Shown: piece by piece, positions 16,847-27,274 of the stretch
Layout: every line of letters begins with the position of its first letter
Position numbering within the stretch: the first letter of the stretch is position 1
Origin: Natronosporangium sp035305625
Lineage (GTDB): Bacteria; Actinomycetota; Actinomycetes; Mycobacteriales; Micromonosporaceae
Direction: 5' to 3'
DNA: 64,000 nucleotides
Assembly (NCBI GenBank): GCA_963809545.1
Contig: CAWEKD010000005.1
Location: 1 to 64,000 of the forward strand
The notes under the pieces: generated by a model
What the model saw: only the letters and a program-made list of their open reading frames with translations
Database searches by the model: none
Told to the model about the DNA's origin: nothing
Made by a program: the position numbers and the translations under genes

Positions 16847-17875
16847 TCAACCGCGTTGGTCACCGGTGGTCGCGCCGGTAGCCGCCGGTTCCGCCTCCTC
16901 GCCCCCGGCCTGAGTCGGCACCCGGGGTGGGCGGACGGTGGCTGCCCGGCGCCCCCGGGCGATCCGCCGCTCGGTGTACTCCGCCAGCTTGCTCAGCAGG
17001 TAATTGACCACAATGAAGAGCAGGCCGACCAGCAGATAGAACTGCAGTGGGTTACGCAACAACCGGTGCTCGGCCAGCAGGTTGGCGGTCCGCATCACCT
17101 CGCCGTAGGTGATGATGAACCCGAGCGCGGTGTCCTTGAGCACCACCACCAGCTGGCTGATCAACGCCGGCAGCATGATCCGGTACGCCTGCGGCAGCAG
17201 GATCCGCAGCACGGTCTGGTTCGGAGTCAGCCCGATCGCGTACGCCGCCTCGGTCTGGCCGCGGGGCAGCCCCTGCATCCCGGAGCGCAGGATCTCCCCG
17301 ATCACCACACCGTTGTAGAGCATCAGGCCGATCACCAGTGACCACATCAGCGACGGCAGCGGCAGGCCGAACAGGTTCAGGTCCGGCGGACGCAGCCCGA
17401 GCTGCGGCAGTACCCGCCACACGAAGAAGATGGTGATCACCACCGGGGCGCCCCGGAACACCTCCACGAACACCCGAGTGATCACGTTCAGGCCCAGGGT
17501 GGTCCCGCGCAGCCCCCACGCCATCGGCGCCGACAGCCCCGGGAACCGGCGCTGCCGCAGCGCGTGCAGCTGCATCCGGATCACCGCCAGCAGGGTGCCG
17601 AACAGCAGCGAGAACAGGATCGCGAACACCGCCGCCAGCAGCGTGGCCCGCAGCCCCTGCCCGAGCCGCCGCCAGACCTGCGGGAACAGCTCGTGGTTGG
17701 GGTCGATCAGCGGGCCCCACTTCTCCATGGACAACTGCCCGGCGTCGGCCAGCGGCTGGTAGACGAACCGGTAACCGACCCACACCAGCAGCAGCCCGGC
17801 CAGCACACTGACCACGGCGGTGATCCGGCGGGTACGGGGCCCCGGGATGTCGTAGAGGACCGTCTGCTGGCTCAT
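16847..17875 (-). CDS. gluD: Glutamate-type amino acid ABC transporter permease GluD
   Basis: A 342-residue inner-membrane permease with an N-terminal anchor (ITAVVSVLAGLLLVWVGYRF) and a His/Glu/Gln-type BPD domain. The EAA loop reads ALRQRRFPGL to VLPQLGLRPP and EAAYAIGLTPNQTVLRILLPQA. It would pair with GluC to import an acidic or polar amino acid. ATGA overlap with gluC shows coupling. The C-terminal tail (about 310-342) is Arg/Pro-rich and cytoplasmic. Confidence 0.87.
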   Translation of the reverse strand: MSQQTVLYDIPGPRTRRITAVVSVLAGLLLVWVGYRFVYQPLADAGQLSMEKWGPLIDPNHELFPQVWRRLGQGLRATLLAAVFAILFSLLFGTLLAVIRMQLHALRQRRFPGLSAPMAWGLRGTTLGLNVITRVFVEVFRGAPVVITIFFVWRVLPQLGLRPPDLNLFGLPLPSLMWSLVIGLMLYNGVVIGEILRSGMQGLPRGQTEAAYAIGLTPNQTVLRILLPQAYRIMLPALISQLVVVLKDTALGFIITYGEVMRTANLLAEHRLLRNPLQFYLLVGLLFIVVNYLLSKLAEYTERRIARGRRAATVRPPRVPTQAGGEEAEPAATGATTGDQRG

Positions 17876-18579
17876 CGTCCCACCGCCCGCCGCTTCTCAA
17901 TCTGGTCCAGGAGCAGCCCCAGCGGCACCGTCATGATCAGAAAGCCGACGGTGACCGCCAGGAACACCGGGATCGCCGGCTCGCCCCGGGCACTGATCAA
18001 CTGCTGGTAGGTGGCGGACAGGTCGCCGGTCAGCCCCATGAATCCGAAGATCGCCGAGTTCTTGATCATCGCAATGATGACGCTGCCGAGTGGGACCACC
18101 GCCGCCTTCCAGGCCTGCGGCAGTACCACGTACCGGAGGTTCTGGGTGAAGGTGAGGCCGAGCGCCCGGGCCGCCTCGGCTTGGCCCGCCGGGACCGCGT
18201 TGATGCCGCTGCGCAGCGCCTCGCACACGAACGCTCCGGTGTAGAGCGCCAGCGCGAAGATCGCCATCCGGAAGTACGGCAGCTCGATCCCCAGCCGCGG
18301 GAAGATGACGTCCAGGCCGGGGATCCGCAGGAAGTCGGCGCGGATCCCCAGGTGCGGCAGGCCGAACACCACCATGAACGCCACCACGGTCAACGGGACG
18401 TTCCGGAACACGGTGACGTAGGCGGTGCCCACCCACCGCAGCGGCGGCAGCGGGGAGATCCGCAGCACCGCCGCCACCGTGCCCAGCAGCAGCGACCCGA
18501 CCGCCGCCAGCAGGCACAGTTGGAAGGTGAGCAGGAACCCGCTTGCGAACAGGTCGAGGTTGTCCACAATCGCCCTCAC
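17872..18579 (-). CDS. gluC: Glutamate-type amino acid ABC transporter permease GluC
   Basis: A 235-residue polar-amino-acid permease with five predicted membrane segments and the EAA-loop signature AARALGLTFTQNLRYVVLPQAWKAAVVPLGSVIIAMIKNSA. GGAGG precedes a GTG start at 18579. It lies between the binding-protein gene and gluD in the order gluA-gluB-gluC-gluD, as in Corynebacterium glutamicum. Confidence 0.88.
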   Translation of the reverse strand: MRAIVDNLDLFASGFLLTFQLCLLAAVGSLLLGTVAAVLRISPLPPLRWVGTAYVTVFRNVPLTVVAFMVVFGLPHLGIRADFLRIPGLDVIFPRLGIELPYFRMAIFALALYTGAFVCEALRSGINAVPAGQAEAARALGLTFTQNLRYVVLPQAWKAAVVPLGSVIIAMIKNSAIFGFMGLTGDLSATYQQLISARGEPAIPVFLAVTVGFLIMTVPLGLLLDQIEKRRAVGR

Positions 18580-18660
18580 CCGGTCACCTCCGGCTCCTGC
18601 TCACCCACCAACGTCACTCCCTCTCAGATGGTTCGCTGCCGACGTACGTCCAGACGCGGA

Positions 18661-19541
18661 CTAGTACCGGTCCACCGCCGGCGGCTCCGGCAGCTGCGGG
18701 TCGAACTGGCCGCGGTGCGCTCCCACGCCGCCGCGTACCGGCCGTCCTCGTAGATCTCTTCCAGCAGGTCGTTGATCCAGCTGCGGAAGTCGTCGTTGCC
18801 CTTCTGGACCCCGATGCCGTACGGCTCCTCGGTGAAGGTCCGCTCTCCACCAGCTTGAAGGTGCCCGGCTCCTGCGGCGATGAACCCGAGCAGGATCACG
18901 TTGTCGGTGGTCACCGCGTCGACGTCCCCGGCCTTGAGCGCGTCCACGCACCGGGTGTACACGTCGAAGAGCACCAGCTGCTCCGCCTCATTGGCCAGGT
19001 ACGGCCGGATCTGCTCCGACGGGGTGGAGCCCTGCACGCTGCAGACCGTGTGCTCGCCGCTTTCGAACGACTCCGGGCCGGTGATCTCGTCGTTGTCGGC
19101 CATGCACCATGATGTGCTGGCCCGGCCATGTAGTACGGGCCGGCGAAGTCGACCCGCTCCTTCCGCTCGTAGTTGATGGTGTAGGTCGCGACGACGATGT
19201 CGACCTGTGCCGTCTCGAGCAGCTCCTCCCGGACCGCGGACGGGGCCTCCACCCACTCGATGTTGTCCTCCGTGATCCCGAGCTCCTCCGCGATGATCTT
19301 GCGCGATCTCGACGTCGAAGCCCTCCGGAACCCCGTCCAGGTTCACCTGACCGAACCCGGGCTGGTCGAACTTGGTGCCGACCCGCAGCACCCCGGCCTC
19401 GGCCAGGGCCGCCATGGTGGAGCCTTCGGGGAACTGCGAGGCGTCGCCGTTGCCCCCGTTGTTGTCATCGCCATTACCACCACAAGCGGTAAGCGCCAGC
19501 ACACCCACTGTGGCCAGCGCCGCCAGCCTCCTGAACTTCAT
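18661..19541 (-). CDS. gluB: Glutamate-binding lipoprotein GluB, frame interrupted
   Basis: Start MKFRRLAALATVGVLALTACGG is a lipoprotein signal with lipobox LTAC; a GGGAG sits 7 bases before ATG 19541. Polar-amino-acid binding-protein blocks follow: LRVGTKFDQPGFG, EGFDVEIA, VDIVVATYTINYERKERVDFAGPYY, AGDVDAVTTDNVILLGF and TEEPYGIGVQKGN. At least four frame changes (about 19,300, 19,130, 18,870 and 18,700) split it. The expected C-terminus QFDPQLPEPPAVDRY is found at 18,664-18,705. The Asn/Gly/Asp-rich linker after the lipid-attached Cys is typical. Confidence 0.82.
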
Positions 19542-19575
19542 TCCGTACTCCCTTTCTGGCAACCACTCAGTGAAC

Positions 19576-20368
19576 TCAGTGCGTCAAGACCTTGGAGAGG
19601 AAATCCTTCAGGCGGTCGCTGCGGGGGTTGGCGAAGAGCTCCTCCGGTGGTGCCTGCTCCACCAGCTCGCCGTCCGCCATGAAGATCACCCGGTTGGCGG
19701 CGTGCCGCGCGAACCCCATCTCGTGGGTGACCACCACCATGGTCATCCCGTCCTTGGCGAGCGAGTGCATCACCTCCAGCACCTCGCCCACCATCTCGGG
19801 GTCCAGCGCGCTGGTCGGCTCGTCGAACAGCATCGCCTTGGGCTGCATCGCCAAGGCACGCGCGATCGCGGCCCGCTGCTGCTGCCCCCGGACAACTGGG
19901 CGGGGTACTTGTTGGCCTGGTCGGCGATCCCCACGCGCTCGAGCAGATCCATCGCCCGGTCCCGTGCCACCGCCGGCTTCTCCTTCCGGACCTTGATCGG
20001 CCCCAGGGTGACGTTGTCCAGCACGGTCTTGTGGGCGAACAGGTTGAAGGACTGGAACACCATCCCGACCTCGCTGCGCAGCCGGGCCAGCGCCCGCCCC
20101 TCCGCCGGCAGCGGACAGCCGTCGAACCGGATCTCGCCGGAGTCGATCGGCTCCAGCCGGTTGATGGTTCGGCACAAGGTGGACTTCCAGACCCGGAGGG
20201 TCCGATCACCACCACGACCTCTCCGCTCTCCACGGACAGATTGATGTCCCGGAGCACGTGCAGGTCCCCGAACCACTTGTTGACGGAGTCGAGCACGATC
20301 AACGGCTCCTGGCCCGGCGCATCCGCCGGGTCGATCGTCCCGGCCTCCCCGATCGAGGGTCGTTCCAT
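19576..20368 (-). CDS. gluA: Glutamate transporter ATP-binding subunit GluA, frame interrupted
   Basis: ABC ATPase of about 263 residues. Two one-base losses lie in invariant motifs. In Walker A the reading GPSGSG is followed by one missing T (20,184-20,186, plus strand), where GKST should be. In the signature the run of Cs at 19,885-19,889 is one short, turning LSGGQQQR into LSGGSSS. Outside them the protein is intact: Q-loop FQSFNLF, Walker B AMLFDEPTSALDPEM and switch His THEMGF. It powers amino acid import with GluB, GluC and GluD. A -10 TAGAGT at 20,383-20,378 lies 9 bases before the ATG, giving an almost leaderless mRNA. Confidence 0.87.
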
Positions 20369-20404
20369 AGTCCGGACACTCTACGGTGCGCGAGGACGCG
20401 AACG

Positions 20405-20455
20405 TCAGCCCTGATCGATCACAGTGCGATAACAGCTCGGCGTCATCATCGCCAC
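20405..20455 (-). CDS. Candidate 16-residue leader ORF upstream of gluA
   Basis: Minus-strand ORF reading MAMMTPSCYRTVIDQG from GTG 20455 to a TGA at 20407-20405. A perfect AGGAGG (20466-20461) precedes the GTG by 5 bases. It lies between adnB and gluA and overlaps the gluA promoter region. Only the ribosome-binding site and position support it; a chance occurrence is quite possible. The rest of 20,369-20,584 holds nothing I can name. Confidence 0.28.
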   Translation of the reverse strand: MAMMTPSCYRTVIDQG

Positions 20456-20584
20456 AATCCCCTCCTAAGCTGAGCGAACCCCCATCAGCTCGGAGATCCG
20501 GGACCGGCCGAACGGAGGAACTGGCGGTCCCGCGCGGCTCTATCCGGCCCCGGTGGCGCGCGGCGGCAGGCGGGGTCCGCGACC

Positions 20585-23500
20585 CTACGCCTCCTCGCCG
20601 ATGACCGGGACGGCGGTCACCAACGCGGTCAGTCCCGCCTCGTCCAGCAGCGTGGCCGGGCGCACCGTCAGCTGCTCCGCCACGTAGTGGAAGCCGGCCC
20701 GCACCCGCGCCACCGGCACCCCCGCCAGCCGCGCCCACGCCAACCGGTAGACCGCCAGCTGCACCGCCGCCGCCTCCGCGGCCGAGCCGGAGGGCGGCCG
20801 CCCGGTCTTCCAGTCGATGACGTCGTAACCGCCATCGTCGTCGGCGAACACCGCGTCCATCCGGCCCCGCACCAGCACCCCGCCGATCTCCACCACGAAC
20901 GGCACCTCCACCGCCACCGGTGTCCGATCCGCCCACTCACTGGCCAAGAAGCGCTGCTGCAGCACCATCAACCGGTCGTCCGCCGCGGATCACCATCGGC
21001 GGCCCCCGGCACCTCGTCCAGGTCGAACAACCGGTCGGCGCCGTACCGCTGCTCCAGCCAGGTGTGGAAGGCGGTGCCGCGGCGGGCGTACGGGGCCGGC
21101 CGGACCGGCACGGGTCGACGCAACCGCCGGGCCAGCCCCGCCGGATCGGCCCGCAGCGCCACCAACTGGGTGGCCGACACCTGCTCCGGCAGCGGCACCT
21201 CCAGCGCGGCCCGCCGCGCGGCCCGCCGCTCCCGCTCCGCCAGCAGCAGCGTCACCTCCTCCGCCCACCGCCGCTCCTCCTCCGACCCGGCGGGATCCAC
21301 GGCGCCGGTGGCGGCCGGCTGGCCGTCCGCGGACGCCTCCGGGGGCTGCGCCCGCGCGGCCGCGGCCAGCCGGTCGATCTCGGCGCGGACCAGCTCGGCG
21401 GCCGCGGTCAACGCCGGCCGCCGCTCCCCCAGCGGGATCCACCGGCCAGGCCGCCTCGGCCTGCCACTCCTCGGTGGGGTTGGTGGCCTCCGCCGGCGGC
21501 GGCGGCGCCCAGCCATCCACTTCGCCCAGCCCGGCCCGACAGCACTGGGCGATCTCGGTCAGGAACACCGACGGCCCCCGCGGGCTTCTTCACCTGGTCA
21601 GCCCACCAGTAGCCGCTGCACAGCAACAACCGCCGAGCCCGGGTGACCGCCACGTACACCAGCCGGCGCTCCTCCCGCTCGTCGTACTGTTGCCACTCCG
21701 CCTCGAAGGCGCGCCGCGCCTGCTCGACCTGCTGCTGCTGGTGGCGGCCGGCGGGATCGAAGACCGGCAGCCCCTCCGCGTCCCCCCGCAGCGGAAACGG
21801 CAGCACTCCCAGCCCCTGCAGGTAGTGATCGGCCCGTTCGGCCGGAGCCGGCCACACCTGCGCGGTGAGCCCCGCCACCGCTACCACGTCCCACTCCAGG
21901 CCCTTGGCCGCGTGGGCGGTGAGCAGCTGGACCGCCCCCTCCGCTACCTCCACCTCGCCCGGGGTCAGGCCCCGCTCCTCCGTCTCGGCGGCGGCCAGAT
22001 AGGCCAGGAACGCGGCCACGGCCGCCGCCGGCGCCTCCGCCGCGAACCGGGCCGCCTCCTCGCCAGCGCGTCCAGGTGCCCCCGGGCCAGCCCGGCGTCC
22101 CCGTCCGGCCGGCCACCCCGCACCGCCACCTCCACGTCCAGGCCGATGGTCCGCTCCACGTCCACGATCAAATCGGGCAGCGGCTGATCCAACCGGCTCC
22201 GCAGCTCCGCCAGCTCGGCCGCGTACGCCCGCAGCCGCGGGTATCCGGCCGGGGAGTAGGCCGCCGGCCCCAGGTCCGCCAACGCCTCGGACAGAGCCGC
22301 TTCGTCCAGCCGGTCCAGCGGCTGATCTCCGGCTCCGGCCGGGTCGTCCGGTCGGTGCCGGTGGCGCGGGCGGCGCCAGCGCGCGGGCCCGCCGATGCAG
22401 CGCCACCAGGTCGCGGGGGCCGATCCGCCACCGGGCGCCGGTCAGCAGCCGCACCAGCGCCGCGCCGTCGGTCGGGTCGGCGAGCACCCGCAAGGTGCAC
22501 ACCACGTCCCGCACCTCCGGGGTGTCCAGCAGCCCCCCGAGGCCGACCACCTCCACGGGGAGGCCGCGCGCCCGCAGCGCCGCTTCGATCGGCGGGATCT
22601 GGCCGCGCGTCGGATCAGCACCGCGTGGTGGCGGGCGGGATTGCCGGCGGCTCCTCCGGGCCCGGCCGCCCTGCCACGCGGCGGCGATCTGTTCGGCGAT
22701 CCACTCGGCCTCGTCCGGGAAGGTCTCCCGCAGCGCGCACCGCACGGTGGCGGTGCCCAAGCGGGCGGCGGGGTCGCGCGCGGCGGCCAAGGTGGCCACC
22801 TGGGCACCGGCCGCCCGCAGCGGCTCCGCCAGCGCGTTGGCGACCGCCAGGATCTCCGGCCGGTTCCGCCAGCTGGTGGTCAGCTGCCGGACCGGCGCCG
22901 GCCGTCCGTCCGTGGTGGGAAACTGGGTCGGGAACCGGTCCAGGGTGCCGGCGCTGGCCCCGCGCCAGCCGTAGATCGCCTGGCAGGGATCCCCGACCGC
23001 GGTCACCGGATGGCCGTCACCGAACAGCGACTGCAGCAGCACCACCTGGGCGTGGCTGGTGTCCTGGTATTCGTCCAGCAGCACCACCCGGAATCGCTCC
23101 CGCTCCCATCTGACCGACCTCGGGATGGTCCCGGGCCAGCCGGGCGGCTCGCGCCAGCTGGTCGGCGAAGTCCAGCGCCTCCCGCTCCTGTTTGCGGCGG
23201 GCGAACTCCCGCACCAGCGGCAGCAACCGGAGCCGCTGCTGCGCTCGGGAGATCACCTCGCGCACCGGCGCGTACGTCCGCCCGGGGGGCGCGGCAGCGC
23301 GGCGATGAACCGGCCGGTCCAACGGGCCACCTCGTCCGGCTCCCGCAGGTGCTCCGCCAACTCCGCGGCCAGCGCCAGCACCGCGTCGGTGACGCTCGCC
23401 GGCGAGAACGTCACCCCGGACATGTCCCCGTCCTAGGTCCGGACCAGCTCGTCGGCCAACTGCCAGCGGGCCGCTTCGGTGAGCAGCCGGGCGGTCGGTT

Positions 23501-23945
23501 CGTAGCCGGCCCGCACCCCGTGCTCGGTGAGCACCCGGGCGGCGTAGGAGTGGTAGGTGGTGACGGTCGGTTCCCCGACCCAGCGGGGGCCGTCTCGCCG
23601 ACTGTCCTCGGGCAACCGGCGCCGCAGCTGCCCGAGCCGGGTCCGGATCCGGTTCGCCAGCTCCCCCGCGGCTTTCCGGGTGAAGGTCAGCCCCAGCACC
23701 TGGTCCGGCTGGACGTAGTCGTTGGCCACCAGCCAAATCACCCGGGCCGCCATGGTCTCGGTCTTGCCCGACCCGGCCCCGGCCACCACCAGCAGCGGCG
23801 CCACCGGAGCAGTGATCACCGCCGCCTGTTCCCGGGTGGGGGGCGGGAGCCGGAGGAGCTTCGCCAACTCGTACGGGGTGTAGCGGGGGCCGGCGTCGTA
23901 GGCCGCGTGGGCCCGCCCCACCGTCGGGATGGAGACAGCGGTCAC
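20585..23945 (-). CDS. adnB: AdnB helicase-nuclease subunit, heavily interrupted
   Basis: UvrD-like motor plus C-terminal RecB-type nuclease. Walker A is VVAGAGSGKTE, motif II LLDEYQDTSHAQ, motif III GDPCQAIYGWRGAS. Helicase motif V/VI text includes LTAHAAKGLEWDVVAVAGL and RRLVYVAVTRAR. The nuclease core DVIDWKTG lies near 20,810. Start GTG 23945 overlaps the adnA stop (GTGA). The frame is broken at about nine places, and an in-frame TAG at 23,435-23,433 replaces a codon in ADELVRT-DGDMSGV. Several breaks fall in C or G runs. AdnAB is the mycobacterial-type double-strand-break resection motor. Confidence 0.82.
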
Positions 23946-26900
23946 GGCTGCACCACCTGCCGTCCCTGCCCGGAGATCGGGCAACTGGTGCGGACCGGGC
24001 AGGTGCGGCAACGGTTGTTACGGGCCGCCCGGAAGGTGGCCCCGGCCATCACCTCACCGGTACGCGCCAGCAACGCCTGGGCCCACTGGGGGTCCTCCGC
24101 TTCGGCCAGGGGGGGTTGGCGCTGTTCCCGCGCCTCCCGGCTGGTGGTGCCCAACTGCACCAACGCCGCCCCGCCCGGTTCGGTGCCGTACTCGGCGAAC
24201 GCCCCGGCCGCCACCGCCGCCTGGTAGGCCCCGAGCTGGGGATGGGTGTCCACCTCCCGCTCCGGCGGGGCCTGCTTGCCGGTTTTGAGGTCCACCACCA
24301 CCAGTCGACCGTGTTCGTCGACCTCCAGCCGGTCCACCCGGCCGCGCAACTCCACCCGTCCGACCCGGACGGTGAACTCCCGCTCCACCGCCACCAGTCG
24401 ACGAGGATTGTCCGCGACCCAGCGCAGCAGTTTGTCGATCATCTGCTCGGCCCGGTCGTGCTCCGGTCCGGCCAGCCAGCGGGCGGCGTGCTCGATCGCG
24501 TCGAACCGGGCGTCCAGCCACTCCAGCAACACCTGTCGGTCCACGTCGGCCCGATCCGCCAGCATCGCGGCGGCGTGCACCAGGTTGCCCACCCCCTGGG
24601 CGGCGCTGGCCGGTCCCTGGCCGCCGTGCCGTTCCAACAACCACCGGAGGCTGCAGCGCAGCGCGGACTCCATCGCCGACGGAGATACCCGCACCAGGTC
24701 ATCCGGCCCGGCCAGCGGGCGGCTGTCGGACAACGGGGCCAGCCCCCACCACTGATCCGGGTGGGCCCCCCGGACCCCCGCCAGGGCCAATCGGGCCAAC
24801 TGGGTGGCGGCGGCGCGACGGCGTGCCTCCGGCGCCGTCGGGTCCGCCACCGCTCGCCGCAGCTCCGCCACCAGCGCGGGCAGGGTCATCCCCCGGGACA
24901 GTCGCCCCATCGGCAGCGCTGGTGCGGGGTCGGGGACCTCCGGGGCATCCGGCTCCGGGTCAGGGTTCCCGCGCGGACCGGGCACCGCGTCCGGGCCGGG
25001 CTCCGGGCCCGAGTCGGCCTCCGGGTCCGGGTCCACCCCGGCCAGTTCCCGGAGGAAGCGGCTCGGCTCCTCCGCAAGGTCTACTCCGGTGGCCTCCGCC
25101 GCCACCGCCGTGGCCAGTACCACCCGCCGTGCCCGGGTGACCGCCACGTAGAACAGTCGCCGCTCCTCATCCAGCAGCGCGGACCGCTGCCCGGCCCGGT
25201 CCAGCGGCCGCCCGGCGGCCAGATCGACCAGCTGCTCCGCTCCCAGCACGCTGTCCCGCAGCCGCAGATCCGGCCAGATCCCCTCCTGCACTCCGGGCAG
25301 CGCCACCACGTCCCATTCCCGCCCCTTGGCCGCGTGCACGGTGAGCAGCTGTACCGCCTCTCCCCGCTCGGCGGCCGGAATCCGCCAGTCCCCCGGGAGC
25401 TGTTGACTCTGCAGGTGGTCCAGGAACACCCCGACCCCGGCCCCCGGCAGCTGCGCGGTGAACCGCGCCGCCGCCTCGAACAGCGCCAGCACCGCGTCCA
25501 GGGCCCGCTCCGCGGCGTCCGCCCGGAGCCCATCGGCGCGGCCGGCCTCCTCTCGGTGCTGGCCGGTGGCCAGCGTGGTCCAGCGTTCCGCCAGCCCACT
25601 GGCCTGCCAGACCGCCCACAGTACTTCCTCCACCGTGGCCCCCGCCGTCACCGCCTCCCGCGCGGTGGCCAGCAGCCGGGCCAGCCGCAGCGCCGGTGCC
25701 GCCCAGCGGCGCTCCACCAGGGTCAGTTCCGCGGGGTCACGAACCGCCTCCACCAGCAGCTCGCCCGTGGGGCGAGGGTCGCCGGCGGACCGGGCCAGCG
25801 CGCGCAACCCCTGCCGAAGCTGACGCTCCGTGAACGGATCGGCACCCACCAGCGGTGAATGCAGCAAGGCCACCACCGTGGGCTCGTCCATGCTGTCCGG
25901 TTCGACGGCGCACCGGAGCAGCCACAGCAACGGGGTCACCGCCGGCCGGGCGGTCAACGGCAGATCCGTGAGCTCCACGGTGAGGGGGATGTCCACCGCG
26001 CGCAGCGCCCGCTCCAGCCCCGCCACCTGATGTCCCGCGCGCACCAGCACCGCCATCCGCGACCACGGCACCCCGGCGCGGAGATGCAGTTCTCGCAGCT
26101 GGTGCGCGATCCAGCCCGACTCGGTGACGGCGGAGCGGAACACCCGCACCCGTACCTCGTCCGGAGGGTGCGGCGTCGTCGCCACCCGCCGCCGGTGCCG
26201 GGCCGGGCCGCGCAGCCGCCCCGCCACTCGATCCGCCGCGCGGAGCAACTCCGGCCCGCTCCGGTAGCAGCGGCTCAAGACCAGCACGGGGGCGGGCTCG
26301 CCGGTCGGGGTCGGGAACTGATCCGGAAACTGCCGCACTCCCCTCGGGTCACTGCCCCGGAACTCGAACGTGGCGGAATCCGGGTCGGCGAACACCACCA
26401 GGTTGGCGCCGCCCCCGGCCACCAGCGCCAACAGCTCCCGCTGGGCGGGGTCGGTGTCGGCGTATTCATCCACATAGATCATCGCCAACCGCTGCCGCTC
26501 GCTGGCCAACAGCTCAGAGTCGCTGCTCAGCAACCCCACCGCCGCCCGGACCAGCTCGGCGGGGTCGTAGCCGACTCCGAGCCGCCCGGTGGCATCCCGC
26601 AGCGCCAGCACGGCCTCGTACTCGCGGCGAAACTCCGCCGCCGCGCGCCAGTCTGGACGGTCGAGCTGCTCGGCGTAGCGTCGCAATTGATCGATACCGA
26701 TCCCCCGCTCGGTCGCGCGGAGCAGCAGGTCCCGCAGCTGGGCGGCGAACTCCCGGGTGGGCAGCGCCGCCCGCAGCCGCTCCGGCCACCGGTGCGGATC
26801 GCCGGCCAGCAGCTCCCGGATCACCGCGTCCTGCTCCGGCCCGGTCAGCAGCCGCGGCGGTGGCTCCCCATGGGCAACCGCCGCCCGGCGCAGCAACCCG

Positions 26901-27226
26901 AACGCGTACCCGGGGAAGGTGCGCACCAACGGCGGCGTGACCACTCCCCGCGGCGCGATCCGCTGCGCGATCCGCTGCCGCAGCGTGGCCGCGCCCCGGC
27001 GACCGAACGTGAGCACCAGCAGCCGATCCGGCGCGATTCCGGCCGCCACCCGGGCCGCCACCGCCTCCACCAGCATGGTGGTCTTGCCGGTGCCGGGGCC
27101 ACCGAGCACCAGCAGTGGCCCCCGGTCGTGCGCCACGACCCGTTGCTGCTGCTCGTCCGGTGTGGGCGGGGCCGGCGCCACCGGCGGGCGTCTGACCAAC
27201 CGGTACGTCGCGACGGTACGGCTCAC
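23942..27226 (-). CDS. adnA: AdnA helicase-nuclease subunit
   Basis: An intact 1,094-residue protein. Motor motifs are VLGGPGTGKTTML (Walker A), MIYVDEYADTDPAQ (motif II, with Ala where many relatives have Gln) and LLTVHAAKGREWDVVALPG. Between motor and nuclease is an acidic Pro/Asp/Glu linker (about 755-800). The RecB-like nuclease has VVVDLKTGK and QLGAYQ, and iron-sulfur cysteines (one at ALRCSLRW, three in CRTCPVRTSC). AdnA pairs with AdnB in end resection. Its downstream neighbour adnB starts within its stop codon, and the order matches Rv3202c-Rv3201c. Confidence 0.9.
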   Translation of the reverse strand: MSRTVATYRLVRRPPVAPAPPTPDEQQQRVVAHDRGPLLVLGGPGTGKTTMLVEAVAARVAAGIAPDRLLVLTFGRRGAATLRQRIAQRIAPRGVVTPPLVRTFPGYAFGLLRRAAVAHGEPPPRLLTGPEQDAVIRELLAGDPHRWPERLRAALPTREFAAQLRDLLLRATERGIGIDQLRRYAEQLDRPDWRAAAEFRREYEAVLALRDATGRLGVGYDPAELVRAAVGLLSSDSELLASERQRLAMIYVDEYADTDPAQRELLALVAGGGANLVVFADPDSATFEFRGSDPRGVRQFPDQFPTPTGEPAPVLVLSRCYRSGPELLRAADRVAGRLRGPARHRRRVATTPHPPDEVRVRVFRSAVTESGWIAHQLRELHLRAGVPWSRMAVLVRAGHQVAGLERALRAVDIPLTVELTDLPLTARPAVTPLLWLLRCAVEPDSMDEPTVVALLHSPLVGADPFTERQLRQGLRALARSAGDPRPTGELLVEAVRDPAELTLVERRWAAPALRLARLLATAREAVTAGATVEEVLWAVWQASGLAERWTTLATGQHREEAGRADGLRADAAERALDAVLALFEAAARFTAQLPGAGVGVFLDHLQSQQLPGDWRIPAAERGEAVQLLTVHAAKGREWDVVALPGVQEGIWPDLRLRDSVLGAEQLVDLAAGRPLDRAGQRSALLDEERRLFYVAVTRARRVVLATAVAAEATGVDLAEEPSRFLRELAGVDPDPEADSGPEPGPDAVPGPRGNPDPEPDAPEVPDPAPALPMGRLSRGMTLPALVAELRRAVADPTAPEARRRAAATQLARLALAGVRGAHPDQWWGLAPLSDSRPLAGPDDLVRVSPSAMESALRCSLRWLLERHGGQGPASAAQGVGNLVHAAAMLADRADVDRQVLLEWLDARFDAIEHAARWLAGPEHDRAEQMIDKLLRWVADNPRRLVAVEREFTVRVGRVELRGRVDRLEVDEHGRLVVVDLKTGKQAPPEREVDTHPQLGAYQAAVAAGAFAEYGTEPGGAALVQLGTTSREAREQRQPPLAEAEDPQWAQALLARTGEVMAGATFRAARNNRCRTCPVRTSCPISGQGRQVVQP

Positions 27227-27274
27227 GACCGCTATGAGACCACGCCGGACCGACAGGCGACAGGCGACAGCCGG

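Noticed and set aside
22395..24227. A 610-codon plus-strand frame opposite adnB
   Set aside because: Shadow frame; its length reflects the lack of stops in GC-rich antisense, not coding.
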